Positions 1 to 7,197 of a DNA stretch of 51,317 nt are shown one piece after another. The DNA is taken from the NCBI GenBank assembly GCA_031275485.1, contig JAISOS010000045.1, positions 1-51,317 of the forward strand, read 5' to 3'. Position 1 is the stretch's first letter. Each line of letters opens with the position of its first letter. The stretch comes from Clostridiales bacterium. Lineage in GTDB: Bacteria > Bacillota > Clostridia > Christensenellales > JAISNN01. The position numbers and the translations under genes are program-made. The notes beneath the pieces were generated by a model. That model worked only from the letters and a program-made list of their open reading frames with translations, had not been told where the DNA came from and did no database searches.

Positions 1-2
1 AC

Positions 3-296
3 AACATCACGGCGGCGGCGCGTAAGTACGACAACGCGTGGGAAGCCAAGGTCTTAACCAACGACAGAACCTTTAAGACCCTCGTAGACCCCGTAGACAT
101 TATTCAGGGCAATATGACCGCGACCATCGCGAACATCACAAGGGTTTTCAACGAAACGCAGAAATTCCCCGAGATGAACGCCTATCTCGTGTCCAAGGTT
201 TTTGCCGACTGGACGGCGAACGGCGGCGCAGAGGACATGGACGCATTATATAAGCGAAAAACGAGTTCCCGTCGAGCGAAAAACCGTTTGCTTTGA
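3..296 (+). CDS. 3' end of an unrecognised protein (partial)
   Basis: The reading frame is open from the left edge and stops at 294-296, giving about 97 residues of a C-terminus. The visible part has acidic and aromatic residues spread as in a folded domain (segments such as DPVDIIQG and SKVFADWTANGG) and ends in a strongly basic tail rich in Lys and Arg. I do not recognise the family. The ATG at 114 is only an internal methionine: the same frame runs upstream with similar composition and no ribosome binding site precedes it. A weak hairpin with a T run follows at 314-343. Confidence 0.55.
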   Translation, partial: NITAAARKYDNAWEAKVLTNDRTFKTLVDPVDIIQGNMTATIANITRVFNETQKFPEMNAYLVSKVFADWTANGGAEDMDALYKRKTSSRRAKNRLL

Positions 297-313
297 AAAC
301 GTTTGAACAAATA

Positions 314-343
314 CCGCAGACACCGCCAAATTTGCGGATTTTT
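314..343 (+). terminator. Weak intrinsic terminator after the partial gene
   Basis: CCGCA at 314-318 can pair with TGCGG at 333-337, followed by ATTTTTT. The stem is only five base pairs with a long loop, so this is a modest candidate. It lies just downstream of the partial gene and upstream of the promoter at 386. Confidence 0.4.
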
Positions 344-385
344 TGTAAAAAAACGCGTTTGTCCGAATAAATTTATTATCGGAGA

Positions 386-414
386 TTGACAAAAGCGTTT
401 TTGTGTGTTAAACT
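386..414 (+). promoter_or_regulatory. Sigma-A promoter of the tyrosine leader/aroF-tyrA operon
   Basis: TTGACA at 386-391, a 17-nt spacer, and TAAACT at 409-414. The -35 is a perfect consensus match and the -10 is good. Transcription would start near 421, about 24-36 nt before the leader peptide start codon. Confidence 0.8.
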
Positions 415-456
415 AAATATATACTAAGATGGCGAATTATTCAAATGGGCGGCTTT

Positions 457-540
457 ATGAAAAGCGAACGGATTTTTAAGGCTTATTATACCGCTTACGG
501 CTATTATTACTATTATAGCCGGCGTTTTGTTATGCGGTAA
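457..540 (+). CDS. Tyrosine-rich leader peptide of a transcription attenuator
   Basis: This short frame encodes 27 residues from the ATG at 457 to the TAA at 538. Residues 10, 11, 14 and 16-20 are tyrosine (8 of 27), encoded by both TAT and TAC and including five in a row. An in-frame ATG at 445 would add four residues; the only Shine-Dalgarno-like sequence is a weak GGGCGG at 447-452, so the exact start is open. Such a codon run just upstream of alternative hairpins, in front of DAHP synthase and prephenate dehydrogenase genes, is the hallmark of a leader that senses charged tRNA-Tyr by ribosome stalling. Its role is regulatory; the peptide itself probably has no function. Confidence 0.8.
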   Translation: MKSERIFKAYYTAYGYYYYYSRRFVMR

Positions 541-607
541 TTTGCCTGAAATTCTAAAGAATTGTCAAGGGAATGAAAGACCGCATAAAAAATTCGCGGT
601 CTTTTTT
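489..607 (+). promoter_or_regulatory. Tyrosine attenuator: competing 1:2, 2:3 and 3:4 hairpins
   Basis: Three pairings use the same segments. 1:2: TACCGC (489-494) with GCGGTA (534-539), enclosing an inner CGGCTAT (498-504) : ATAGCCG (515-521) stem. 2:3: GCGGT (534-538) with ACCGC (580-584), extendable by TTT:AAA. 3:4: AAAGACCGC (576-584) with GCGGTCTTT (596-604) plus a T run, the terminator. Region 1 lies inside the Tyr codon run, so a ribosome stalled at Tyr codons would mask region 1, free region 2 to pair with region 3, and prevent termination. With ample Tyr-tRNA, 1:2 and 3:4 form and transcription stops before aroF. The pairings are read directly from the sequence; the regulatory logic follows the trp/his/phe attenuator model. 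Confidence 0.75.
576..607 (+). terminator. Attenuator terminator
   Basis: A nine-base-pair stem (AAAGACCGC 576-584 with GCGGTCTTT 596-604) with an 11-nt A-rich loop is followed by a T tract reaching 607. It lies about 36 nt after the leader peptide stop codon and about 300 nt before aroF. Confidence 0.8.
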
Positions 608-913
608 CAATAAACCTCTTGCAAAACCCGGAATATGAGGCGCGAAAGCGTTCACAAATAATTCGTAATTTTGGCGGGAAATTGTCGGAGTCATTAAAGA
701 TAATTCCGGCAAAAAACACTTTGTTTCACGGCTGAATTAAACTGCCGCTATACGGAAATTATCCCGGTTTCGAAAGAAAGCTATCGGGGAATTTATAATA
801 AAACGGGAAATGTGAAAACGGAGAAATAAAAAAATAAAAAACGAATAAATAAAGGCAAAAAAATAAATAGATAAAATTAAGCGAAAAAATAAACAAACCG
901 GAGGACGGGAGAT
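608..913. other. Non-coding leader between attenuator and aroF
   Basis: No gene is visible. There is an imperfect hairpin at about 684-712 (TGTCGGAG with TTCCGGCA) without a T run. The last 110 nt are strikingly A-rich and nearly free of T and C except for short islands, ending in the GGAGG ribosome binding site of aroF at about 900. No T-box motif (AGGGTGGNACCGCG) is present, so tRNA sensing here rests on the leader peptide. Confidence 0.6.
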
Positions 914-1912
914 ATGATTTTAGTAATAAAAAACGAAAAGAAAAACGAATTGGGCAAGTTAGTCGCGTGGATCAAAAAACAAGGCTTGGACGTGCATACG
1001 AGCGAGGGCGCGAACGCGACGGTAGTCGGGCTTATCGGCGACGTTTCGAGAATCGATATAGACCTTATAGCGTCCTTGGAGGCGGTGGATTCCGTCAAAC
1101 GCATTTCCGAGCCGTACAAAAAGGCAAATATAAAATTTCATCCCGACGACACAGTCGTCGACGTCGGCGGCGTCAAAATCGGCGGCGGCGGATTCGTCTT
1201 TATCGCGGGACCCTGCTCGGTCGAGAGCGAGGAACAGATTATCGGCGTTGCCGAGGCGGTCAAAAAATCGGGCGCGCAATTGCTGCGCGGCGGCGCGTTC
1301 AAGCCGCGAACTTCGCCTTACGCCTTTCAGGGTATGGGCGAGGACGGTATTCGGCTGCTGCTCCAAGCCAAAAAGGCGACGGGGCTGGGTATCGTGACGG
1401 AGATTATGAACGTCAATCAATTGCCTCTCTTTTGCGACGTTGACGTCATTCAAATCGGCGCGCGCAATATGCAAAACTTTGATCTTTTAAAAGAGGTGGG
1501 ACAGTCCGATAAGCCCGTGCTTTTAAAACGAGGGCTTGCTAACACGGTGGAGGAATGGCTTATGAGCGCGGAGTATATTATGTCTAAAGGCAATTGGCGA
1601 GTCATACTCTGCGAGCGCGGAATAAGAACCTTCGAGCATTACACGCGGAATACTCTGGATGTCTCGGCGATCCCGCTTCTGAACGAGCTGACGCATCTCC
1701 CCGTTATCGCCGATCCAAGCCACGCTTCCGGTTTGTCGAGGCTGGTCTTGCCGCTCAGTCTGGCGGCGGCGGCGGCGGGTGCCGACGGACTTATGATAGA
1801 GGTTCATAACGACCCCGAAAAAGCGCTGTGCGACGGCGCGCAAAGTATAAAGCCCGAACAGTTCGACGCGTTGGCTAATAAGGTGCGCGGAATCTTGCCG
1901 TGTGTAAAATGA
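914..1912 (+). CDS. aroF: 3-deoxy-7-phosphoheptulonate synthase (DAHP synthase, type I-beta)
   Basis: It catalyses the first step of the shikimate pathway, condensing phosphoenolpyruvate and erythrose-4-phosphate to DAHP in the cytoplasm. The protein has 332 residues. Residues 1 to about 75 form a small ferredoxin/ACT-like regulatory domain, as in Thermotoga-type enzymes that are inhibited by Tyr or Phe. The barrel follows with GPCSVES (99-105, including the metal-ligand Cys101), KPRTSPYAFQG (130-140), a HYTRNTLD motif and DPSHASG near the C-terminus. GGAGG lies 10-14 nt before the ATG. It is the first gene after the tyrosine attenuator and is followed by tyrA, so it is probably the Tyr-responsive isozyme. 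Length and motifs are normal for the family. Confidence 0.95.
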   Translation: MILVIKNEKKNELGKLVAWIKKQGLDVHTSEGANATVVGLIGDVSRIDIDLIASLEAVDSVKRISEPYKKANIKFHPDDTVVDVGGVKIGGGGFVFIAGPCSVESEEQIIGVAEAVKKSGAQLLRGGAFKPRTSPYAFQGMGEDGIRLLLQAKKATGLGIVTEIMNVNQLPLFCDVDVIQIGARNMQNFDLLKEVGQSDKPVLLKRGLANTVEEWLMSAEYIMSKGNWRVILCERGIRTFEHYTRNTLDVSAIPLLNELTHLPVIADPSHASGLSRLVLPLSLAAAAAGADGLMIEVHNDPEKALCDGAQSIKPEQFDALANKVRGILPCVK

Positions 1913-1919
1913 AAATTTA

Positions 1920-1959
1920 CGCGGGAGAAACCTTTTGTTTACAAAAGGTTTCTCCCGCG
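1920..1959. repeat. Dispersed palindrome, copy 1 (perfect 19-bp arms)
   Basis: CGCGGGAGAAACCTTTTGT is followed by a 2-nt centre and its exact reverse complement. It sits between aroF and tyrA, two genes that should be co-transcribed, and no T run follows the hairpin, so it is not a simple terminator. It is one of the best copies of the repeat family in this window. Confidence 0.85.
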
Positions 1960-2262
1960 CGCCCTTCCGAAAAGCTTTAACGTTTTTTGAGGTTTCATAC
2001 AAACAAACGGAAAAATGCGGCTAAGTTTTTTTGGAGAATAAAAAAGCGCGACCGCGCGTCTCTTTCAAAAAAATTTTCAACCTGAAAAACGGCTTAAAGC
2101 ATAATTAAAAAACGCGGCGTTAAAGCGTGAAAACGCACAGCGGAAACGATAAAAACACGCGTTGAGGTTTTTTGAAAATTTGCGCGGGGAAAGCCTTTCG
2201 CGAATAAAAGGTTTTCCCACGCGCAACTTACGGCTTAAAAAAGAAAGCGGGAGAATTTATTT
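1960..2262. other. aroF-tyrA spacer
   Basis: About 300 nt without a gene. It holds the second palindrome at 2180-2226 (separate entry) and otherwise A-rich sequence. TyrA's ribosome binding site AAAGCGGGAG lies at about 2243-2252. Confidence 0.5.
2180..2226. repeat. Dispersed palindrome, copy 2
   Basis: TTGCGCGGGGAAAGCCTTT pairs with an AAAGGTTTTCCCACGCGCAA-type right arm across an 8-nt centre. The arms have one mismatch. It lies about 36 nt upstream of tyrA, preceded by TTTTTTGAAAA as are several other copies. Confidence 0.75.
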
Positions 2263-3180
2263 ATGAACGTGGGTATAATCGGATTGGGGTTAATCGGCGG
2301 GAGTCTTGGCAGAGCGGTTAAGGCAAAGACGGAGCACAGAGTGTTCGGTATGGATATAAATCCCGACGCGGAGGAAAAGGCGCTGTTATTGAACGCGATC
2401 GACAGGACGCTCTCCGATGAGGAATACGGCGAACTGGATATATTGATATACGCCGTTACGCCAAGGATATTTGCGGGCGCGAACGATACAAACGGCGCAA
2501 GCGGCGGGAACGGCACGAAAGGCGCGGACGGAGTGCGGGCGGCGGCGGGCAGATTGAAAGACGGAGCGGTAATTCTCGACGTCGCGGGAACGAAAGCCGT
2601 GATAACCGCCGAAATGAAAAAATTGACGAAAGAATACCCGACGTTGGAATTCGTCGCGGCGCACCCTATGGCGGGCAGGGAATTTTCGGGCGTCAATTAT
2701 TCGTCGCCCTCGTTATTCGAGCGCGCGTCGATTTTGCTCGTGCCCGTAAAAGCCGAATTGGACACGCTCGCCGCTCTGAAAAAGTTTTTCGTCGGCATAG
2801 GCTTTGATTGCGTGCGCTTTACGACCTCGGAGGAGCACGATCGGATAATCGCCTATACCTCGCAGCTGCCGCACGTCTTGTCCTCGTGCTATATCGGTAG
2901 CCCTACCGCCGAATTCCATTACGGTTTTTCGGCGGGATCGTTCCGCGACCTTTCGCGGGTCGCGAGAATGAACGCGGAAATGTGGACGGAACTATTTACG
3001 GAAAATAAAGAAAATTTGTTGTTCGAACTGGACGGTATGCTTGCGCGGTTAAAAGAAATGCGCGACCGTATCGCCCGCTCCGATACGGACGGTTTGAAAG
3101 AACTGCTCTCGTCGAACAGCGCGAAAAAGGAAGCCTTAGACAAGGCGGGCAGGGCGTGGAAAAAGAAAAATAAGGAATAA
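2263..3180 (+). CDS. tyrA: Prephenate dehydrogenase
   Basis: It oxidatively decarboxylates prephenate to 4-hydroxyphenylpyruvate, the committed step to tyrosine. The 305-residue protein starts with a Rossmann motif (GLGLIGGSLG, 7-16). It has the family AHPMAGRE motif (133-140, with the catalytic His region) and a helical C-terminal dimerisation part ending near SEEHDRIIAYTSQLPHVL and further helices. There is no chorismate mutase or ACT domain. Residues about 71-92 are a Gly/Asn/Ala/Asp-rich segment where other TyrA proteins have a short loop. A GCGGGAG-type ribosome binding site precedes the ATG. It shares the aroF transcript, so the upstream attenuator would control both first and last committed steps of tyrosine synthesis. 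Confidence 0.93.
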   Translation: MNVGIIGLGLIGGSLGRAVKAKTEHRVFGMDINPDAEEKALLLNAIDRTLSDEEYGELDILIYAVTPRIFAGANDTNGASGGNGTKGADGVRAAAGRLKDGAVILDVAGTKAVITAEMKKLTKEYPTLEFVAAHPMAGREFSGVNYSSPSLFERASILLVPVKAELDTLAALKKFFVGIGFDCVRFTTSEEHDRIIAYTSQLPHVLSSCYIGSPTAEFHYGFSAGSFRDLSRVARMNAEMWTELFTENKENLLFELDGMLARLKEMRDRIARSDTDGLKELLSSNSAKKEALDKAGRAWKKKNKE

Positions 3181-3398
3181 AGATTAAGACGCGAGGAGTA
3201 ATAAATACGGATAACGGCCGCGCGCTTTTTTTCGGCGTATATCAATATGTCCGTATGAGTAAAAATCGCCGCGGGAGGGTTTTCGTTAGCGTTTATATGC
3301 GGTAATAGCCGCCGCGAAGCTTTTTCCGCCGCCGTCATTGACGGCTTGCTCGATTTAAATTTTTATGTAAAATATAAATAAAAAAAGCGCATTTTTTA
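3181..3398. other. Intergenic region after tyrA
   Basis: No gene seen. The sequence is mixed in composition, ending in an AT-rich stretch that carries the promoter at 3399. Confidence 0.5.
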
Positions 3399-3427
3399 TT
3401 GACAAGCGGCATAAAATAATATATAAT
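3399..3427 (+). promoter_or_regulatory. Perfect consensus promoter with no gene behind it
   Basis: TTGACA at 3399-3404, 17 nt, TATAAT at 3422-3427: an exact match to the sigma-A consensus and spacing. Start of transcription would be near 3434. The next annotated gene, greA, begins 750 nt later beyond an intrinsic terminator. Confidence 0.8.
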
Positions 3428-3433
3428 AAATAA

Positions 3434-3750
3434 AAAATCGGCGGATACCGCGCGGGTTGCCGCAAGGCGTTCTTTTCAACGGACGCCGCGCGGATTTTCG
3501 CGGGAATTTATTGACGGATATTATACTGCGAAAGCCGTTGCGGAGCGGTTTTTCGGGTTTATTCGCGCGGAAACGATTTTCGCGAGCGCGGTACGCGGCG
3601 GTCGCGTTTTTGAACCGTACCGCAAGCGCTTCTCCCGCCGCGCGAAACGCGGTCGCGAAAGGTTTTGCTTATTTTTTGCGTACAGCCGCTTGCGAACGGT
3701 ATTGAACCGACGGGGAAACCGCCGCGCCGTCTTTAAAAAGACGGCGTTTT
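3434..3750 (+). ncRNA. Candidate structured small RNA of about 315 nt
   Basis: The segment runs from the predicted start of the consensus promoter to a strong terminator. It is much richer in G+C than its flanks and full of short inverted repeats, for example GGCGT...ACGCC at about 3463-3489. An 82-codon frame starting with TTG at 3457 has no ribosome binding site and an Arg/Ala-rich translation that looks like chance. I see no landmarks of RNase P RNA, tmRNA or SRP RNA. Calling it an RNA is an inference from the promoter-terminator pair. Confidence 0.45.
3725..3750 (+). terminator. Intrinsic terminator of the candidate RNA
   Basis: CGCCGTCTTT (3725-3734) pairs with AAAGACGGCG (3737-3746), with the innermost pairs opening into an A-rich loop, followed by TTTT. 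Confidence 0.75.
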
Positions 3751-4186
3751 CAAATTAGGGTGTATTCGCGCAAGCGAAAGCGGGTAGGATTTCAGGCGTT
3801 TTTGGCAATGCGCGTCGCCGTGCGGGAAAAAACGACGCCGATCGATTCGAAAGGCTTAACGAGTATAAATAAATTGATAAGTTTTTTTGAAAAGAGCGCG
3901 GGAAGATCTTTTGTTCTTAAAAGGTTTTCATACGTCGCGCGCCGTATCGCGGCGGCGTGTATTTTTTCCGGCAGGCTTATGGAGCTTTCTTTTCAATAAC
4001 CGAGAGGCTTTCCGGAAGGGAAAATTTTCTAAAAAATCCGCCCGCGTTAATTATGCGGACGCCGTTTTAAAACGATAAATTTAATTCATTCAATGCGAGA
4101 TGACTTATCGGACGTCTTTTTTCTTTGACCGTTTACGTGGCGGTTCGGGAATAAATTTATAATAATGAGGGGGAATAATTGCCATT
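3751..4186. other. Region upstream of greA
   Basis: No convincing gene; open frames here are Arg/Phe-rich shadows. A degenerate copy of the dispersed palindrome lies at about 3896-3940, preceded by TTTTTTGAAAAGA. TATAAT at 4158-4163 could be the -10 of greA, but no good -35 stands at the right distance (TTGACC at 4125 is too far). Confidence 0.5.
3896..3940. repeat. Dispersed palindrome, degenerate copy 3
   Basis: GCGCGGGAAGATCTTTTGTTC is followed by TTAAAAGGTTTTCATACGTC-type right-arm sequence. Several arm positions no longer pair, so this copy is decayed, but the flanking TTTTTTGAAAAGA and the CTTTTGTTC core match the family. Confidence 0.6.
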
Positions 4187-4660
4187 ATGGGAAAGGAAAT
4201 TTTATTGACTAAGGAAGGCTACGAAAAATTGCAGGAGAGGCTCGGGTATCTTCAAACCGTCGCCAGACAGGAGGTTTCGGAAAAAATTAAAACCGCGCGG
4301 GAATTCGGCGATTTGTCCGAGAACGCCGAATACGACGCCGCGAAGGAGGAGCAGGTTCATATCGAAAACGAAATTAAAGAAATCAACGAGAAGCTTCTCG
4401 CCGCCGTACTTATAGACGAGAGCGCGGTGGATACGAAAGTCGTGTCCTTGGGCTGCACCGTAAAGATACAGGATTTGGAATTCGACGAGAAACTGGAGTT
4501 CAAAATCGTCGGAAGTACGGAGGCCGATTCGTCGCAAAATAAAATCAGCAACGAATCGCCGATCGCGCAGGCGATTATCGGTAAAAAAAAGGGCGCGGTT
4601 TGCGACGTCGTTACGCCCGGCGGCGGGATGAAAGTGAAGATATTGAGCATCAATCTTTGA
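4187..4660 (+). CDS. greA: Transcription elongation factor GreA
   Basis: It rescues backtracked RNA polymerase by stimulating transcript cleavage through the secondary channel. At 157 residues it is of standard length. The N-terminal antiparallel coiled coil carries the conserved tip REFGDLSENAEYDAAKEEQ, whose acidic residues act at the polymerase active site. The C-terminal FKBP-like domain ends in SPIAQAIIGKKKGAVCDVVTPGG. The ATG at 4187 is preceded by GAGGGGG at 4167-4173, a rather long spacing. It stands alone between long intergenic regions. Confidence 0.95.
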   Translation: MGKEILLTKEGYEKLQERLGYLQTVARQEVSEKIKTAREFGDLSENAEYDAAKEEQVHIENEIKEINEKLLAAVLIDESAVDTKVVSLGCTVKIQDLEFDEKLEFKIVGSTEADSSQNKISNESPIAQAIIGKKKGAVCDVVTPGGGMKVKILSINL

Positions 4661-5405
4661 CAATTTTCAGCGACGCCTCGGCGCGTCCCGTTTTATCGGG
4701 GAACGAAAGTCGAGGCGCGGAGCGCGTTAGACGCTTACGGTTTTTGACGGCGTAAAGCGAAGAGTTCCGCTTTGCGGCGGATACGCGAAAGAGCGCGCGT
4801 CAAAGCCTCGATATTATAATTATAATCCGCCGTTCGGAATACCGGGCCGGCGGATTGCTTTTTATAGTCTTACAGTATAAAGTAACGGAATAAAAACGGA
4901 ATAAAAACGGCGTAAAAACGGCGTAAAAACGGCGGAAAAAACGGCGCGGAAACAGTGAAAAAACAATGGGGGAAATAACGTAAAAAAGGCGGCAAAACAA
5001 CGAAAGAATAGCGGAAAAGCGGTGTGAAAACGGCGTAGAAATAGCTGAAAAGCAACTTAAAAACAATATAAAAAGCAATTTAAAATAATATGAAAACGGC
5101 ATAAAATAGCGGAAAAACGGTGTATAAACGGTATAACGTGATGAAAAAACAACGCAAAAACGGCGCGCGGCAATATATAAAAAACAACCTGAAAAAAATA
5201 CATAAAAAATACATAAAAATAATGTAAAATAACGTTGAAAGTAAATAAAAAACGCGCGGCGGACGCCGGGTAAACGATAAAATAAAAATGTAAAAAACAC
5301 GCGGGAAATACGGAATAGACGATAAAATAAAAATGTAGAAAACGGCGCGGTAAATACGGAATAAAACGCGCGGCGGCACGGCAAATTTAAGGAGGTTTCG
5401 GTCTT
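4661..5405. other. Long intergenic region with A-rich degenerate tandem repeat
   Basis: About 740 nt without a gene. From about 4880 to 5370 the plus strand is built of irregular repeats of AAAACGGCGTA-like units of about 11-13 nt, purine-rich and poor in T and C. Long minus-strand open frames here are Phe/Tyr/Arg monotony caused by the repeat and are not real. The repeat ends in TTTAAGGAGGTTTCGG, the ribosome binding site of the next gene. No terminator is obvious. Confidence 0.6.
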
Positions 5406-6443
5406 ATGGAAGCAAGCCGCAGAAACGTTCTTTTTGACAATTTCAGAGGCATTTTGGTGTTCGTATTCGTGATGCTCGCGGTTCTCGGGGGAATCTTCCG
5501 CGCCGACGTTCCCGAATGGATTTTTTCTCACGCGCTGGGAAGATCCCTGGGACCTTTTGGCAGTCCGTTCACGCCGGTCGATCTCGGAATGATTTTCTTC
5601 TATTTTGTCGGAGGAATGACCGCCGTTCCCGCGTTCAAGAGGCGCGCGGCGAGCCTCGGCAAAAACCAAGCGTTAAAACGCCTTTTTATACGCAATATCG
5701 GGCTGATAGGCATAGGCGCGGTTATGTATCTCGTCGCGGGCATCGTCAACAAAAGTCCCGAGCCGGGCGCGTGGGGACCTCTGCACTCCATAGGCTTTAC
5801 GGGGCTTATCGTTATGTTCTTTCTCAATCTGAAGCCTAAATGGCGCGCTCTCGCGGGCGTCGCTTTGACTGCCGTTCACGATATTTTTCCCGGTTTTATG
5901 TATACATACCTCTGCACGCCGAATTTCGGCGCGGACGGCGGTTTCGCGATTTGCGTCATTTACGCGGGCTTTTTTCTTATAACGACGGTTCTGTTCGATT
6001 TGTATGAAAAGGGTTTCGGATATTTCCTTTTGGGACTGCTTCCGATATTCGCCTACGCCGCGGTTGTATACGGCTTCGGCATTATCCCGCCGTCCTACCA
6101 TCCGTACAACGCGACGTTTTTCGCCGTTACATACTGCGTCGTCGCGCTGCTGTTTATACTGATAAAGGTCGTTTCCGAAGCCGTTACCCGCGTACTCGAA
6201 AAGCGAATTTTGAAACGTAAGGTAAGCGGGCTCATTCCGCTTATAGGGCGTATGGGGCGCAATCTTTTATTCTATTTTATAGCGAGATACCCTATCGCGC
6301 TGTTGTTTCAAATACTCTATTCGTCGCTGTTCGTCCGCATGGGCGCGGTCGCAGGAGGTATTGCCGTTACCGCGCTCTCGATAGCGCTGCTGTACGGCGT
6401 GGAAATCTTTTTCAAAAAGAAAAATATAATAATAAAACTGTAA
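5406..6443 (+). CDS. Polytopic membrane protein, acyltransferase-like (DUF1624/DUF5009-type)
   Basis: The 345-residue protein is strongly hydrophobic, with about nine or ten predicted membrane segments and a basic C-terminus. It opens with NFRGILVFVFVMLAVLGG, the arginine-glycine context seen at the start of the heparan-alpha-glucosaminide acetyltransferase-like and related acyltransferase families. A loop ending in PGAWGPLHSIGFTGL follows the third or fourth segment. The likely role is transfer of an acyl group across or at the membrane, but no catalytic residue can be assigned by eye. The ribosome binding site AAGGAGG at about 5389-5395 is excellent. It appears to be a single-gene unit. Confidence 0.6.
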   Translation: MEASRRNVLFDNFRGILVFVFVMLAVLGGIFRADVPEWIFSHALGRSLGPFGSPFTPVDLGMIFFYFVGGMTAVPAFKRRAASLGKNQALKRLFIRNIGLIGIGAVMYLVAGIVNKSPEPGAWGPLHSIGFTGLIVMFFLNLKPKWRALAGVALTAVHDIFPGFMYTYLCTPNFGADGGFAICVIYAGFFLITTVLFDLYEKGFGYFLLGLLPIFAYAAVVYGFGIIPPSYHPYNATFFAVTYCVVALLFILIKVVSEAVTRVLEKRILKRKVSGLIPLIGRMGRNLLFYFIARYPIALLFQILYSSLFVRMGAVAGGIAVTALSIALLYGVEIFFKKKNIIIKL

Positions 6444-6468
6444 AGGATTTTGTTCTTTTTTTTAATTT

Positions 6469-6507
6469 ACGCTGGGAGAACTTTTAAGAAAAGGCTTTCC
6501 TCCGCGT
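6469..6507. repeat. Dispersed palindrome, copy 4
   Basis: ACGCTGGGAGAACTTTT pairs imperfectly with AAAAGGCTTTCCTCCGCGT. It follows the membrane protein gene by about 25 nt, without a terminator-like T run. Confidence 0.65.
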
Positions 6508-7104
6508 TCTTTTTCTAATAAGAACTCCGGTCTTTTAAGGCGCGCGTTCACGTAAACGAAAACGGGTAATTTCAGGCGGTTTCCGCGTCTTTCGAGGTAT
6601 TTTTAATGTGCGCGGCGCGCTTTACGCCGCGCGGGAAAAGCGCCGGCGAAAAGGGGTGAATAAGCGCAAAAAACGCGCCGTTCGCGCTTTGCGCGGGATC
6701 GCTACGGGCATAAGAAACGGCGACGGTCTTTCCGCGGTTTTCGCCGTTTTTTTTACGACGCGAAGTTACCTCGCAACCGGCGGTATAACGACGCTTGGCT
6801 TGCCGGATTTTACATGGCGACGCTTATTAAGCGCGGCGGGGTCGCTTTTTCCGTTTACTTTTATGCGGGGCGGCGCTATTAAGCGCGTCCGCGCCGTTTT
6901 TCCCGTTTATTTATTCTATTTTTACTTTTTCCCCTTTATTTTTTACATAACAACGCTATTAAGCATATTCGTTTGCCTTTTTTCTGTTTATTTTTATTCG
7001 CGTTTATGGTATAATAATGCCGTCGGTTTTAATATTATCGGTCGGTTTGCCGACGATTAATTCAAAATGAATTAATATTTATATAATATCATTTATATGA
7101 AGTA

Positions 7105-7155
7105 CGCATAACGCGCCTATGTGCGGCGATTACGCTTTTCACGGAACGTTATGCG
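7105..7155 (+). promoter_or_regulatory. 5' leader hairpin before the M50 protease gene
   Basis: CGCATAACG at 7105-7113 is the exact reverse complement of CGTTATGCG at 7147-7155, separated by 33 nt that can fold further. It ends 42 nt before the ATG at 7198. A separate inverted repeat (7056-7064 with 7068-7076) lies just upstream. This could be a leader RNA structure or operator; no known riboswitch is recognised. Confidence 0.35.
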
Positions 7156-7197
7156 GTAAAATAGAGAATAAAATAAAAACAAAAAAAACGGAGTGAC

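Larger units (their letters stand above)
6444..7197. other. Long intergenic region upstream of the M50 protease gene
   Basis: About 750 nt. It holds a dispersed palindrome at 6469-6507, a 20-nt sequence at 6671-6690 repeated at 51040-51059 in inverse orientation, and a 23-bp sequence at 6947-6969 repeated with one mismatch at 15765-15787. An inverted repeat with ATTAATTCA and TGAATTAAT arms lies at 7056-7076, and a 9-bp-stem hairpin (CGCATAACG/CGTTATGCG) at 7105-7155. A 150-codon frame at 6608-7060 has no ribosome binding site and a low-complexity translation, so I do not call it a gene. Confidence 0.55.

Noticed and set aside
600-913. A T-box riboswitch upstream of aroF
   Set aside because: No AGGGTGGNACCGCG core and no specifier loop architecture; the Tyr leader peptide explains tRNA sensing better.
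3457-3705. 82-codon frame starting with TTG inside the candidate RNA
   Set aside because: No ribosome binding site and Arg/Ala/Phe composition typical of random G+C-rich sequence.
3434-3750. RNase P RNA, tmRNA or SRP RNA
   Set aside because: None of their conserved cores (for example GAGGAAAGTCC, the tRNA-like ends of tmRNA, or GGTCAGGTCCGGAAGG) is present.
4880-5370. A CRISPR array
   Set aside because: Units are too short, irregular and not separated by unique spacers of constant length; no cas genes nearby.
4800-5669. Very long minus-strand frames with Phe/Tyr/Arg runs
   Set aside because: They are translations of the A-rich tandem repeat on the other strand and overlap the start of the membrane protein gene.
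6608-7060. 150-codon open frame on the plus strand
   Set aside because: No ribosome binding site, Arg-rich then Phe/Tyr-rich low-complexity translation, and it spans dispersed repeats. Looks like chance in T-rich intergenic DNA.
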